Assembly (NCBI GenBank): GCA_965652545.1
Contig: CBFGWV010000055.1
Coordinates: forward strand, 1 to 20,680
DNA length: 20,680 bases
Direction of reading: 5' to 3'
Source: CBFGWV01 sp965652545
GTDB lineage: Bacteria; Pseudomonadota; Gammaproteobacteria; Competibacterales; Competibacteraceae
Under the pieces are notes generated by a model. That model worked only from the letters and a program-made list of their open reading frames with translations. It ran no database searches and was not told the DNA's origin. Positions 1 through 8,261 of this stretch are shown here, piece by piece. Numbering within the stretch: the stretch's first letter is position 1; every line of letters begins with the position of its first letter. Position numbers and translations under genes: made by a program.

Positions 1-353
1 GAGGGTCTGTGCTTCATCGAATATGCGCATGCCACCCGATCCGAAAAATCGTCTCCCGCTCATGGATAGCGCGTCGACGCCGATCTGGCTAGCGCCCGGT
101 CGCGTTTTCGGCAGCCGGCGTCACCGGTGGAGCATCCATGCCGGCCATGAGGTCTTTTACAGCCCATTCCGGTGATTTGGGAACCAGCTGTTTTCGTCTT
201 CCACAGTTCAAGTGTTATGTGCATTAGTTTTAACTTATGCCTAGGCCATGAATATTCTCGTTTGCGCGGCAAGTACCCTGCTACCTACGATCGACAGACA
301 AGGCAGTCATGAGCTGCCTGCTTATACCAATCACCGCGAGGATGGAGGATACA
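1..353. other. Upstream non-coding region of the TRAP operon
   Basis: I see no convincing complete gene in these 353 bases. The frame beginning at base 1 stays open to a TAG at 67-69 and could be the tail of a gene lying to the left, but 22 codons are too few to identify it. The rest reads as a long 5' region in front of dctP. It becomes AT-rich at about 190-260, where a palindrome (221-240) is the best operator candidate. I could not find a clear sigma-70 -35/-10 pair or a sigma-54 site. Confidence 0.5.
221..240. promoter_or_regulatory. Interrupted palindrome, candidate LysR-type operator
   Basis: The arms GCATtAGTT and AACTtATGC are separated by TT, giving 16 of 20 positions symmetric in an AT-rich patch 114 bases before the dctP start. 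It contains an ATTAG element and a T-N11-A spacing (T225 to A237), as LysR-family sites usually do. The GcvA branch, to which the regulator at 7258 belongs, is known to recognise CTAAT/ATTAG elements. That the regulator at 7258 binds here is an inference. Confidence 0.45.
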
Positions 354-1364
354 ATGGCAACTCTTGTTAGAACTTACGCGATCGCACTTGCCGCGACAAT
401 GCTTTTTCCGTTTGCATCGCAAGCCAGTGACAATGAATATAAGCTCGTGCTGACCAGTGAAGCCGGTGACCGCGACTCCGTTCTGGGCAAAGCCATGCAG
501 AATTGGGCCGCCATGATCGAGGAAAAGTCTGAAGGCCGCATTGAAGTAGACGTGTTTTATCAGGGCGAGCTGGGTGGCCAGCAGGAGCTGTTCGATCAGC
601 TTGTCAAGGGCAACGTCCACATGATGATCACTTGGCCGCAGACGTCTTACGATCAGCGGATCGGTGCGAATTACATTCCCTATCTCGTTCTTGGGTGGGA
701 TGACGCCGTCGAGTCGTTCGGTAAAGACGGCTGGGTGCAAGAATTCCTCGATCCCATTTATCAGGATATCGGGCTGAAATATTTCGGCCCGTTCCCGGAG
801 GGCTTCGGTGGTATTGCCACCAAGGGCCGCTACGCCACCAACTATGAAGATGCTCAGGGCATCAAGGTGCGGTCGCAGCCCATTTTCCCATTGCCGCAGA
901 CCGTTCAATCGATGGGTTTTCAGGCGGTGCCGATCGACTGGGCTGAAGTGTATACCTCGATTCAGACCGGAGTCGTGGACGGCGACTCCTCGAATGTCAT
1001 TTACTGGGACTACGAATATTTCCGGGATCAGCTCGATTATTTCGTCCAGTCGTCGCACAACTTCTCGTCCTATTCCCTGTTGATGAACGGTGCGACCTGG
1101 GAAGAGATGGATGACGAAGACCGCGGGATCATCGAATCCGCGGCCATCGCTGTGATCGATCAGCAGTTCAAGGACGCGAAGGCAGAAGACGACAAGTGGA
1201 TCGCCGCGGCGCAGGAAGCCGGTATGGAGTACATCGTTCCGACCCCCGAGGAAAAGGCCGCCTGGATCAAGCGCGTTCGTGCCGAGGTCTGGCCGCAGGC
1301 TGAAGAGGCGCTCGGCAAGGAGATCATGGACGTGATCCGCGCCAACGCTTCGGTCCCGAAATAA
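354..1364 (+). CDS. TRAP transporter substrate-binding protein, DctP family
   Basis: Periplasmic solute-binding subunit that captures an organic anion and delivers it to the DctQM membrane pair. The start at 354 is chosen over an upstream ATG at 309 because it has a GGAGG site six bases ahead and opens directly into a signal peptide: a positive residue, a hydrophobic stretch through AIALAATMLFPF, then cleavage after SQA near residue 24. The mature part shows family hallmarks: the GELGGQQELFDQLVKG region, and KVRSQP, where the Arg normally pairs with a substrate carboxylate. It has 336 residues, a usual length. It is the first gene of the operon, followed by a 69-base gap with a strong hairpin before dctQ. 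The substrate cannot be read from sequence; the neighbouring amine oxidase and lyase suggest an amino-acid-like or carboxylated compound. Confidence 0.93.
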   Translation: MATLVRTYAIALAATMLFPFASQASDNEYKLVLTSEAGDRDSVLGKAMQNWAAMIEEKSEGRIEVDVFYQGELGGQQELFDQLVKGNVHMMITWPQTSYDQRIGANYIPYLVLGWDDAVESFGKDGWVQEFLDPIYQDIGLKYFGPFPEGFGGIATKGRYATNYEDAQGIKVRSQPIFPLPQTVQSMGFQAVPIDWAEVYTSIQTGVVDGDSSNVIYWDYEYFRDQLDYFVQSSHNFSSYSLLMNGATWEEMDDEDRGIIESAAIAVIDQQFKDAKAEDDKWIAAAQEAGMEYIVPTPEEKAAWIKRVRAEVWPQAEEALGKEIMDVIRANASVPK

Positions 1365-1385
1365 CCTCCCGAAGGCCACACAGAC

Positions 1386-1406
1386 GGGCCGCGCGTTGCG
1401 CGGCCC
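1386..1406 (+). promoter_or_regulatory. Perfect GC hairpin between dctP and dctQ
   Basis: GGGCCGCGC (1386-1394), a GTT loop and GCGCGGCCC (1398-1406) form a nine-pair perfect stem. No T-run follows, so it is not a standard intrinsic terminator. In binding-protein operons such hairpins commonly protect the upstream message from 3' decay or cause partial termination, so that more binding protein than permease is made. That role here is inferred. Confidence 0.6.
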
Positions 1407-1433
1407 AGCGCCGGGACGAAGGGAGGGAACACA

Positions 1434-1955
1434 ATGCTGCAGTTTCTCAGATCCATCGATGCGCTTCTTGTGCGCATCATCCAGCCGATCCTGGTCGTGA
1501 TCGGGTTGGCCGTCGCGTTGATGCTGGCCATCGGTATTTTCACGCGGGCGGTGCTTGGGACACCGGTGTTCGGTCTCGAAGAGATCATGCTGCTGTCGGT
1601 CATGTGGTTCTACATGCTGGGCGCGGCCCTGGCCTCGCGTGAGCGCTCACACCTGTCCGCCGATTTCGTGCGCGTCATGTCGAGCAACCCCAAGATCTGG
1701 CGCGCTGCGGCCTTGTTCTCGACCGTGGTCTCTCTGATCGTTGCGGTGCTGTTCAGTACGTGGGCTTGGGAGCTGTTCATCTTCGGCCTGGAGCGGGGCC
1801 AGTCCACACCGGTTTTCGGGATTCCCTGGTGGGTATCGCAGTCCAGCCTTTTCGTAGCCTCAGTGCTGTTCGTCATCTATTTGCTGCGCGATCTGGTTCA
1901 TGAGATCCGCGGCGACGATTGGCGCTCCGGCGATCCCGAAGCGGAAGTGGAGTAA
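1434..1955 (+). CDS. TRAP transporter small permease, DctQ family
   Basis: Small integral membrane subunit of the TRAP transporter, 173 residues. Four hydrophobic segments are visible: about residues 10-35 (ILVVIGLAVALMLAIGIF), 45-65 (IMLLSVMWFYMLGAAL), 85-110 (ALFSTVVSLIVAVLF) and 125-150 (SLFVASVLFVIYLL). The loop after helix 2 carries SRERSHLSADF, the charged stretch with a conserved His that is typical of DctQ proteins. The start at 1434 has a GGGAGGG site seven bases upstream. It sits 6 bases before dctM, so the two are probably translationally coupled. The pair must be made together, because DctQ packs against DctM in the membrane. Confidence 0.92.
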   Translation: MLQFLRSIDALLVRIIQPILVVIGLAVALMLAIGIFTRAVLGTPVFGLEEIMLLSVMWFYMLGAALASRERSHLSADFVRVMSSNPKIWRAAALFSTVVSLIVAVLFSTWAWELFIFGLERGQSTPVFGIPWWVSQSSLFVASVLFVIYLLRDLVHEIRGDDWRSGDPEAEVE

Positions 1956-1961
1956 TTAGAC

Positions 1962-3260
1962 ATGGGCGCACTTATCGCAATCATCGCCGTCATCGTGCTG
2001 ATGATGATCGGCGTTCCGGTCGTTTTCTCTTTCGCTGCTATGACGCTCATTCTGTCGATCGCCTATGAGGTCGATGTCTCGTCTCTGATGACCACGGGCT
2101 TCTGGTCGGTCAACTCGGTAATTCTGGTGGCGTTGCCGCTGTTCGTGATGACCGGCTACCTGATGCAGACTGGCGGAATCGCCCGGCGTCTAGTGGAATT
2201 CGTCGAGGCCATCGTTGGGCGTTCGCGAACGGGTATGGGCACGTCGATGGTGGTGTCCTGCGGTATCTTCGGCGCCATTTCAGGCACCGCCTCGGCGGCC
2301 GTGGCGTCCATCGGGTCGATCATGATCGACCCGATGGAGAAACACGGCTATACGCGAGGGTACACAAGCGCGCTTCTGGGGGTTGCTTCGCTATTGGGGC
2401 TGCTGATCCCGCCGTCGATCACCATGATTCTTTACGCGGTCGTGGTTCGAGAGTCTGTCGCCGCATGTTTCCTGGCGACGGTCGGCCCGGGCATCCTGCT
2501 GATGATTCTCCTTGCGCTCGTCAACCGGCTGCATGTCAGACGAAAATTGGGCGGGGATACCGAGCACACCCCCTGGGCGCAGCGCCTTTCCGAAACCGCA
2601 TCGACCGGCTGGCGCGCCATTCCTGCGCTGATGCTGCCGGTGATCATTCTGGGCGGTATTTACGGGGGCTTCTTTACGCCGACGGAGGCTGCGGCCATCG
2701 CTGTGGTCTTTGCCATCCCCATCGGTCTGTTCGTCTACCGGGAGCTGACACTGCGAAAGATCGCCGAGGCCGTGGTCCACGCCGCCGCCACCACCGGCGT
2801 CATCATGATCATCCTCGTCTTTTCGTTCGTGGCCAGCCGCATCCTTACCCTCGAGCGGATACCTCAGGAGCTGACCGACTTGCTGCTGAGCACGTTCTCG
2901 AGCCCGATCCTGATTCTCTTGATGGTGAATATCTTTCTGATCCTCATGGGCATGATCATGGACGATGTCAGCGTGATTGCGATTCTCAGCCCTCTGATGG
3001 CACCGGTCATGGCGGAGATTGGCGTCGACCCGATCCACTTTGCGGCGATTATCGGAACCAGCATCGTGATCGGGGCAAACAGTCCGCCGATGGCGCCGAT
3101 CCTGTTCATGGCCTGTCGGGTCGGTAAAGTGGGGATGTCGGAAGTGATCTCGCCCGCGGTCTATTTCATGGCGCTCGCGGCCTTCCCGGTCATGCTGGTC
3201 ACCACATACTGGTCTCCGCTTGCCCTGTTCCTCCCGAGGGCGTTCGGCTACCTCCCCTAG
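1962..3260 (+). CDS. TRAP transporter large permease, DctM family
   Basis: Large membrane subunit, 432 residues and strongly hydrophobic throughout, with about a dozen transmembrane segments. It forms the sodium-coupled translocation path. Recognisable DctM stretches include the N-terminal MIGVPVVFSFA, the discontinuous-helix region FGAISGTASAAVASIGS, GLLIPPSITMILYAVV, GGFFTPTEAAAIAVVFA and IGANSPPMAPILFMACRVG; the paired SGT, PPS and SPP breaks fit the elevator-type fold. The length is usual. The start follows dctQ by only six bases and lacks a strong ribosome-binding site of its own, which fits coupling to dctQ. The next gene begins about 57 bases after its TAG. Confidence 0.95.
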   Translation: MGALIAIIAVIVLMMIGVPVVFSFAAMTLILSIAYEVDVSSLMTTGFWSVNSVILVALPLFVMTGYLMQTGGIARRLVEFVEAIVGRSRTGMGTSMVVSCGIFGAISGTASAAVASIGSIMIDPMEKHGYTRGYTSALLGVASLLGLLIPPSITMILYAVVVRESVAACFLATVGPGILLMILLALVNRLHVRRKLGGDTEHTPWAQRLSETASTGWRAIPALMLPVIILGGIYGGFFTPTEAAAIAVVFAIPIGLFVYRELTLRKIAEAVVHAAATTGVIMIILVFSFVASRILTLERIPQELTDLLLSTFSSPILILLMVNIFLILMGMIMDDVSVIAILSPLMAPVMAEIGVDPIHFAAIIGTSIVIGANSPPMAPILFMACRVGKVGMSEVISPAVYFMALAAFPVMLVTTYWSPLALFLPRAFGYLP

Positions 3261-3317
3261 CCGTGCCTGATACCTCAAGCAAAACACTCAGCTTTCAGCT
3301 GCCGGATGGATCAGCCA

Positions 3318-4235
3318 ATGAACTTCAGACTCACCCTCGAAGGCATCTACACCCCAGTCGTAACGCCGATGAAGCCAGACGGCTCGTTCGACTTCGATGC
3401 GCTGGCCGATCTGGTCGAACACCTCGCGGACAAGGGCGTCCACGGACTGATCTCGGGCGGATCGACCGGCGAGAACTACGCCCAGACGGTTGAGGAACGG
3501 CTCGAACTGGCGCAGTTCATCAAGGACCGTCTGAACGGACGACTGCCGTTGTTTGTGGGCACCGGTGCCATGCGCACGCCGGATTCGCTGGCCTTGGCCC
3601 GCGGGGCGCGGGAGATCGGTGCCGACGGCCTGCTTCTGGGTACGCCGCCGTACTCGGTGCCGACCGAGCGTGAGAATGCGCTCAACGCGCTGGCGATCGA
3701 CCGTGCCGCGGACCTGCCGATCATCCTCTACAACTACCCCGGTCGCATGGGCGTGGGGATGGGTGTCGAGTTTCTCGATCGGGTCTGCCGCTCGCGCAAT
3801 GTCATCGGCATCAAGGAAAGCTCGGGCGACATCAATCGCGTCCACCTGCTGGCTCGCGATTACCCGCATATCCAGATGTCCTGCGGCATGGACGATCAAG
3901 CCTTGGAGTTCTTTGCCTGGGGCGCGCGAAGCTGGATCTGCGCCGGGTCGAATTTCCTGCCCGAAGAGCACGTATTGCTCTACGAGACCTGTGTCGTGAA
4001 CGGCGATTTTGCCAAGGGGAGGCGGATCATGTCGGCCTTGATGCCGCTGATGCGGGTGTTGGAGCAGGGCGGCAAGTTTATCCAATGCGTCAAACATGGG
4101 GTCGAGATGACGGGCCTGCGGGCCGGGCCGATGCGGCCGCCGCTCAGGGGCTTGAACAAGGACGACAAGCGCGAGCTCGAGCAGGTGGTCCGAACCCTCA
4201 AGACGACCATCGCGGATATCAAGGCAGGACACTGA
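3318..4235 (+). CDS. DapA/NanA-superfamily class I lyase (dihydrodipicolinate synthase-like)
   Basis: Schiff-base TIM-barrel enzyme that adds, removes or dehydrates alpha-keto-acid compounds. Visible hallmarks are SGGSTGENY (phosphate-like or carboxylate-binding GSTGE loop), LYNYPGR with the catalytic Tyr near residue 138, and GIKESSGD with the Schiff-base Lys at about 166. At about 305 residues it is a normal length. I chose ATG 3318 because MNFRLTLEGIYTPVVTP is the usual family start and a GGATGGA site lies upstream; ATG 3306 in the same frame is possible. It is three bases ahead of the aldehyde dehydrogenase and sits in a transporter operon, so a catabolic role is more likely than lysine biosynthesis. 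Candidates include pyrroline-4-hydroxy-2-carboxylate deaminase, a keto-deoxy-sugar-acid dehydratase or a pyruvate aldolase. Confidence 0.88.
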   Translation: MNFRLTLEGIYTPVVTPMKPDGSFDFDALADLVEHLADKGVHGLISGGSTGENYAQTVEERLELAQFIKDRLNGRLPLFVGTGAMRTPDSLALARGAREIGADGLLLGTPPYSVPTERENALNALAIDRAADLPIILYNYPGRMGVGMGVEFLDRVCRSRNVIGIKESSGDINRVHLLARDYPHIQMSCGMDDQALEFFAWGARSWICAGSNFLPEEHVLLYETCVVNGDFAKGRRIMSALMPLMRVLEQGGKFIQCVKHGVEMTGLRAGPMRPPLRGLNKDDKRELEQVVRTLKTTIADIKAGH

Positions 4236-4238
4236 ACC

Positions 4239-5747
4239 ATGAGCACTCTTCTGACACGTGAAGAATATGAAGCCCTCGCGCGCGACTTGGTCGTGCCGAA
4301 CAACGCGTTCATCGACGGCGGATTTCGCCCCGCCCAATCCGGCAAGACGTTTGCATCGGTAAACCCCGCCAATGGCGCCAAGTTGGCCGATATTGCCGCC
4401 TGCGACGCCGCGGATGTCGATTTCGCGGTCAAGAAGGCGCGTGAGGCCTTCGACGATGGGCGCTGGTCCAGAATGCACCCCGGCGAGCGCAAGGAAATCT
4501 TGATCCGGTTTTGTAAACTCCTGACCCGCAACCGCCGCGAACTGGCAGTCATGGAAAGTCTCGATTCGGGTAAGACGATCTACGATTGCGAAACGGTGGA
4601 CGTTCCCGAAACCATCCATTGCCTCAAGTGGCATGCCGAACTCATCGATAAGATCTACGACCAGGTCTCGCCCGCATCGGACGATCACATCGCGATGGTC
4701 GTGCGCGAGCCGATCGGCGTGGTCGGCCTCGTGCTGCCGTGGAACTTTCCGCTCCTGATGATGGCCTGGAAGATCGGCCCTGCGCTTGCCGCCGGCTGTT
4801 CGGTGATCGTCAAGCCCGCGGCCGAAACCTCGCTGACCGCACTGCGTATGGCTGAACTGGCCTATGAGGCGGGCGTTCCCGCCGGGGTGCTGAATATCGT
4901 GACCGGGAGCGGGTCTTCGGTCGGCGAGCCCCTGGGCAAGCATCCCGACGTCGATATGGTGTCCTTCACCGGCTCGACCGTGACCGGGCGCCGCTTCCTG
5001 CACTATTCGGCCGACAGCAACCTGAAGGAAATCGTGCTGGAAATGGGCGGCAAGAACCCCTGCGTCGTCATGGACGATGCCGAGGACCTGGACGTCGTCG
5101 CCTCGCACGTGGTGAACGGCGCCTTCTGGAACATGGGCGAGAATTGCTCGGCCGCCTCGCGCCTGATCGTCCACAAGGATGTAAAGGACGCACTTCTGGA
5201 GCGGGTCAAGGCCCACGCACGCGAGTGGAATGTGGGCGATCCGCTGGATCCCTCCACCCGCGTTGGCGCCCTGATTTCCAAGGCGCACTTCGACAAGGTA
5301 TGCAGCTACCTCGCTCTGGCCGAGGACGGCCAGATCGTCATGGGCGGCAAGGACTCGGGCGGCGCGTTCATCGAGCCGACTGTCGTCGATGTCGGCAGCA
5401 ACGACGCCACGCTGGCACGCGAGGAGATCTTCGGCCCGATCCTATCGGTGATTACGGTGAACAGTTTCGACGAGGCTATCGCCGTTGCCAATGACACGGA
5501 GTACGGTTTGGCGGCATCGATCTTCACCTCGAACGTCAAGCGGGCGATCCGTGGCGCGCGGGCGATCCGTGCAGGCACCGTAACCGTAAACAGCTTCGGC
5601 GAGGGCGACATCACCACGCCCTTTGGCGGTTACAAACAATCGGGTTTTGGCGGGCGCGACAACTCGATCCATGCTCATGATCAGTACACTCAGATCAAGA
5701 CAATTTGGCTCGACCTGTCAGATACCGTCGATAAGGGGGTTGGCTGA
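4239..5747 (+). CDS. NAD(P)-dependent aldehyde dehydrogenase, PuuC-like
   Basis: Oxidises an aldehyde, probably an amino- or keto-acid semialdehyde made by its neighbours, to the acid. It is 502 residues, as usual for the ALDH superfamily. The nucleotide-binding stretch VLPWNFPL and SFTGSTVTG are present. The general-base Glu is at 268 in LEMGGKN, and the nucleophilic Cys is at 303 in GENCSA. The C-terminal FGGYKQSGFGGRD and the tail QIKTIWLDL closely resemble gamma-glutamyl-gamma-aminobutyraldehyde dehydrogenase (PuuC), from memory of that family. A PuuC-like enzyme followed by a PuuB-like oxidase suggests amine chemistry, but no PuuA or PuuD partner is here. The start is three bases after the lyase stop codon. 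The true substrate is open. Confidence 0.93.
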   Translation: MSTLLTREEYEALARDLVVPNNAFIDGGFRPAQSGKTFASVNPANGAKLADIAACDAADVDFAVKKAREAFDDGRWSRMHPGERKEILIRFCKLLTRNRRELAVMESLDSGKTIYDCETVDVPETIHCLKWHAELIDKIYDQVSPASDDHIAMVVREPIGVVGLVLPWNFPLLMMAWKIGPALAAGCSVIVKPAAETSLTALRMAELAYEAGVPAGVLNIVTGSGSSVGEPLGKHPDVDMVSFTGSTVTGRRFLHYSADSNLKEIVLEMGGKNPCVVMDDAEDLDVVASHVVNGAFWNMGENCSAASRLIVHKDVKDALLERVKAHAREWNVGDPLDPSTRVGALISKAHFDKVCSYLALAEDGQIVMGGKDSGGAFIEPTVVDVGSNDATLAREEIFGPILSVITVNSFDEAIAVANDTEYGLAASIFTSNVKRAIRGARAIRAGTVTVNSFGEGDITTPFGGYKQSGFGGRDNSIHAHDQYTQIKTIWLDLSDTVDKGVG

Positions 5748-5806
5748 TCGCCGCGGCCGGGTTCGACGGATTCCGGGAACATGTTCGACCTTTCGAAAGA
5801 TCAATA

Positions 5807-7153
5807 ATGACACGTGGATACGCCGCGAAGAGACGTCCCAAGCACGCCGGGCCCGCGGCCTGGAGCGCCATTCTCGGTGCGCTGCCGCCGGCCCGGCCGT
5901 TGCCTGGGGATGTGACGGCCGACGTCACCGTGATCGGGGCAGGGTTTGCAGGGTTGTCCGCGGCGCGGCGCCTCGCTCAGTTGAACCCGGAGGCGAAGAT
6001 CGTCGTGCTCGATGCCGGTCGCGTCGGTGAAGGGGCGGCCGGGCGGAATTCCGGGTTCATGATCGACCTGCCTCATAACCTGGCTTCCGAAAACTATGCC
6101 GGTACGAACGAAGGCGTCGATCGCAGTCTGATTTCCCTGAACCGTATGGCGATCGCGTTTGCCCATGACGCGGTACAGGAGTATGGGATCGACGCCGACT
6201 ACTTTGATCCGGTCGGCAAAACCAACGGCGCGGCGACCGAGAGCGGCCACGCGCAGAACACCTCCTATGCCGCCCATTTGCAGGAGTTGGGCGAACCCTA
6301 CGAGATGCTGGACGAACAAGCGATGTTCGATCTGACAGGCAGTCGATATTATTTCTCAGGCCTGTATACGCCGGGGACGGTTATGCTCCAGCCCGCCGGT
6401 TATGTACGTGGCTTGGCGAAGGGTCTGTCCGGCAAGGTCGATATCTATGAAAACAGCGCGGTTACTGCATTTTGCCGGCAGGGAGAACACTGGCGCGTCG
6501 AAACCGCCAGCGGAGCCGTGGCGACCGGCAAGATAATTCTTGCCAACAACGGCCACATCGAAAGCTTTGGTATCGCGCGCAATCGCCTGATGCACATTTT
6601 TCTCTTCGCCAGCATGACCGAGGAGCTCCGTGGCGACCAGCTGCGCCGCCTCGGCGGGCGGCCGAGATGGGGGATAACACCGTCCGATCCGATGGGTACG
6701 ACGGTCCGCCGGATCGACACCGGTCAAGGCGGAAACCGAATCGCCGTGCGAACCTGCGCTGAGTTCTGTCCCGACATGGGAAGCACCGAACACAAGATGC
6801 GCCGTGCCGCGAAGATCATGCGCAGAAAATTCGACCAGCGTTTCCCGCAACTCGGCGACGTCAAGATGGAATACACCTGGTCGGGCCACCTCTGTTTGTC
6901 GCGCAACAGCGTATCCGTAACCGGTGAGATCGACAGCGGCGTTTACGCCGCTTGTTGCCAGAACGGCCTGGGAACGACGCGTGGGACGCTGACGGGCATT
7001 GCGGCGGCGGAACGTGCCAGCGGGGTGACCTCCGCCATCACTGAGTTCTTCGCCGCCGAAGCCGAGCCAACACGGCTCCCACCTGCGCTGTTGGCAAAAC
7101 TGGGCGCAACGGCATACCTGAACTGGAAGGAGTGGCGGGCGAGAAAGGAGTGA
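5807..7153 (+). CDS. FAD-dependent amine/amino-acid oxidoreductase, DAO family (PuuB-like)
   Basis: Cytosolic flavoenzyme of the DAO fold, 448 residues, expected to oxidise a C-N bond and yield an imine that hydrolyses to an aldehyde or keto acid. The FAD-binding Rossmann motif GAGFAG is at residues 44-49, followed by an acidic residue closing the second strand (VVLDAG) and the DAO signature GEGAAGRNSGF. A C-terminal CQNGLGTTRGTLTG loop contacts flavin in this family. The roughly 35-residue lead-in before the Rossmann strand, with a Trp-Ser, resembles gamma-glutamylputrescine oxidase and related enzymes. It starts 59 bases after the dehydrogenase stop and probably belongs to the same operon. 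The ribosome-binding site is weak (GAAAG). Confidence 0.87.
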   Translation: MTRGYAAKRRPKHAGPAAWSAILGALPPARPLPGDVTADVTVIGAGFAGLSAARRLAQLNPEAKIVVLDAGRVGEGAAGRNSGFMIDLPHNLASENYAGTNEGVDRSLISLNRMAIAFAHDAVQEYGIDADYFDPVGKTNGAATESGHAQNTSYAAHLQELGEPYEMLDEQAMFDLTGSRYYFSGLYTPGTVMLQPAGYVRGLAKGLSGKVDIYENSAVTAFCRQGEHWRVETASGAVATGKIILANNGHIESFGIARNRLMHIFLFASMTEELRGDQLRRLGGRPRWGITPSDPMGTTVRRIDTGQGGNRIAVRTCAEFCPDMGSTEHKMRRAAKIMRRKFDQRFPQLGDVKMEYTWSGHLCLSRNSVSVTGEIDSGVYAACCQNGLGTTRGTLTGIAAAERASGVTSAITEFFAAEAEPTRLPPALLAKLGATAYLNWKEWRARKE

Positions 7154-7213
7154 CGCAAAACTGGGAAGCAGCCACGGACGACTCCATGGCATGGTCTTGA
7201 TGACCGACTGCCG

Positions 7214-7236
7214 CCGACATGCTTGTTGCAGGTCGG
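7214..7236. promoter_or_regulatory. Inverted repeat just before the LysR gene
   Basis: CCGACATGC (7214-7222) and GCAGGTCGG (7228-7236) pair at eight of nine positions around a five-base loop, 21 bases before the chosen LysR start. No T-run follows, so a terminator for the preceding operon is unlikely. It may be an autoregulatory site or a leader hairpin of the regulator gene. Either role is inferred. Confidence 0.35.
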
Positions 7237-7257
7237 TAAATGCGTTTAGGCTGGGCC

Positions 7258-8205
7258 ATGCTACCCAAACGACGTTATCTTCCCTCGCTCGGATCGTTCG
7301 CTACTTTTGAAGTGGCGGCGAAGCACTTGAGTTTTACCATGGCCGGTGCCGAGCTCAATGTCACACAGGCGGCGATCAGCCAGCAGATCCGCGGCCTGGA
7401 AAAGGCGCTTGGCGTCACGCTCTTCGTGCGTAAACACAACAGTCTCGAACTCACCCGCGAAGGCGAGGGCCTGCTGAAGGCCGTCAGCCGTGGGCTCGAC
7501 GATCTTTGCAATGGCATTGACACGATTCTGGCGCCGCCGGCTGTCGCGGTGATTACCTGCTCGGGCACCAATGGGGCCGTCGCCTGTTGGCTGAAGCCCT
7601 ATGTCGACCGGTTCCGGGCCGACCATCCGGATGTAAGATTCGTGCTGTTGGCCTCCGACGAGGACGACGCATTGCGCAACTTCGACGAAGTCGACGTGTC
7701 CGTGATTTGCGGCAACGAGCGTTGTGATGTGGGCGAACGACTCTACTACCTGTTCCCGGAAACGGTCGAGCCGATGTGCAGCCCTGACTATTTGCGAAAG
7801 CACGGTCCGTTCGACGATCCGAAAAGCCTTGAACACGCACATCTGCTTGCGTTGCATCGCACGCACTGGTCCGCCGATGCAATCGGCTGGCACGCGCTGA
7901 CTTGGGAGGATTGGTTCCGGGCGATGGATATTGCCGTTTCGCCGCTGTTGCCTTCCCTGGTCAGCAACAATTATCCACTGCTACTGGATGCTGCGGTAAA
8001 TGGCGACGGTGTCATTTTGGGCTGGCATCACCTCGTCAAGGCACAACTCGAAGCGGGTCGGCTTTGCCGCCTCTTCGACAAACCGCTTCAGGTGAATCGC
8101 GGTTATTATCTCAAACTGAACGCCGCATCGCGGGACAAGCCCTACGTCCTTCAGTTTATTGATTTTCTTTTGTCTAACGTTGTGAGCGCAACGGACGGTG
8201 AGTGA
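7258..8205 (+). CDS. LysR-family transcriptional regulator, GcvA-like
   Basis: DNA-binding regulator with an N-terminal winged helix-turn-helix (about residues 8-65: LPSLGSFATFEVAAKHLSF, LNVTQAAISQQIRGLE, LFVRK) and a C-terminal periplasmic-binding-like effector domain. The lead-in LPSLGSFATFE and the phrase VTQAAISQQIR place it in the GcvA/AmpR branch. I chose the ATG at 7258 because family members begin a few residues before this lead-in; an in-frame ATG at 7240 is possible. At 315 residues it has a normal length. It lies on the same strand directly after the catabolic operon and is the natural candidate to control it, perhaps through the palindrome at 221-240. A convergent AraC gene follows after 56 bases. 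Confidence 0.9.
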   Translation: MLPKRRYLPSLGSFATFEVAAKHLSFTMAGAELNVTQAAISQQIRGLEKALGVTLFVRKHNSLELTREGEGLLKAVSRGLDDLCNGIDTILAPPAVAVITCSGTNGAVACWLKPYVDRFRADHPDVRFVLLASDEDDALRNFDEVDVSVICGNERCDVGERLYYLFPETVEPMCSPDYLRKHGPFDDPKSLEHAHLLALHRTHWSADAIGWHALTWEDWFRAMDIAVSPLLPSLVSNNYPLLLDAAVNGDGVILGWHHLVKAQLEAGRLCRLFDKPLQVNRGYYLKLNAASRDKPYVLQFIDFLLSNVVSATDGE

Positions 8206-8261
8206 CTGGCTCGCTCTTGTATTCCTGTGGCATCGTTGGGCGGATCGAAGTATTGCCCTTT

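Noticed and set aside
285..1379. 364-codon minus-strand frame opposite dctP
   Set aside because: dctP has a signal peptide, family motifs and a ribosome-binding site. The opposite frame has none and is explained by codon bias.
3288..5288. Very long open frame (666 codons) on the minus strand
   Set aside because: It is antisense to the lyase and dehydrogenase genes, whose catalytic motifs are all present. Its Arg/His/Gly-heavy composition is that of a GC-rich shadow frame.
3318..7153. Assigning the operon firmly to hydroxyproline catabolism
   Set aside because: The lyase, dehydrogenase and oxidase families would fit, but no epimerase gene is present and the dehydrogenase looks closer to PuuC. 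Family membership alone does not fix the substrate.
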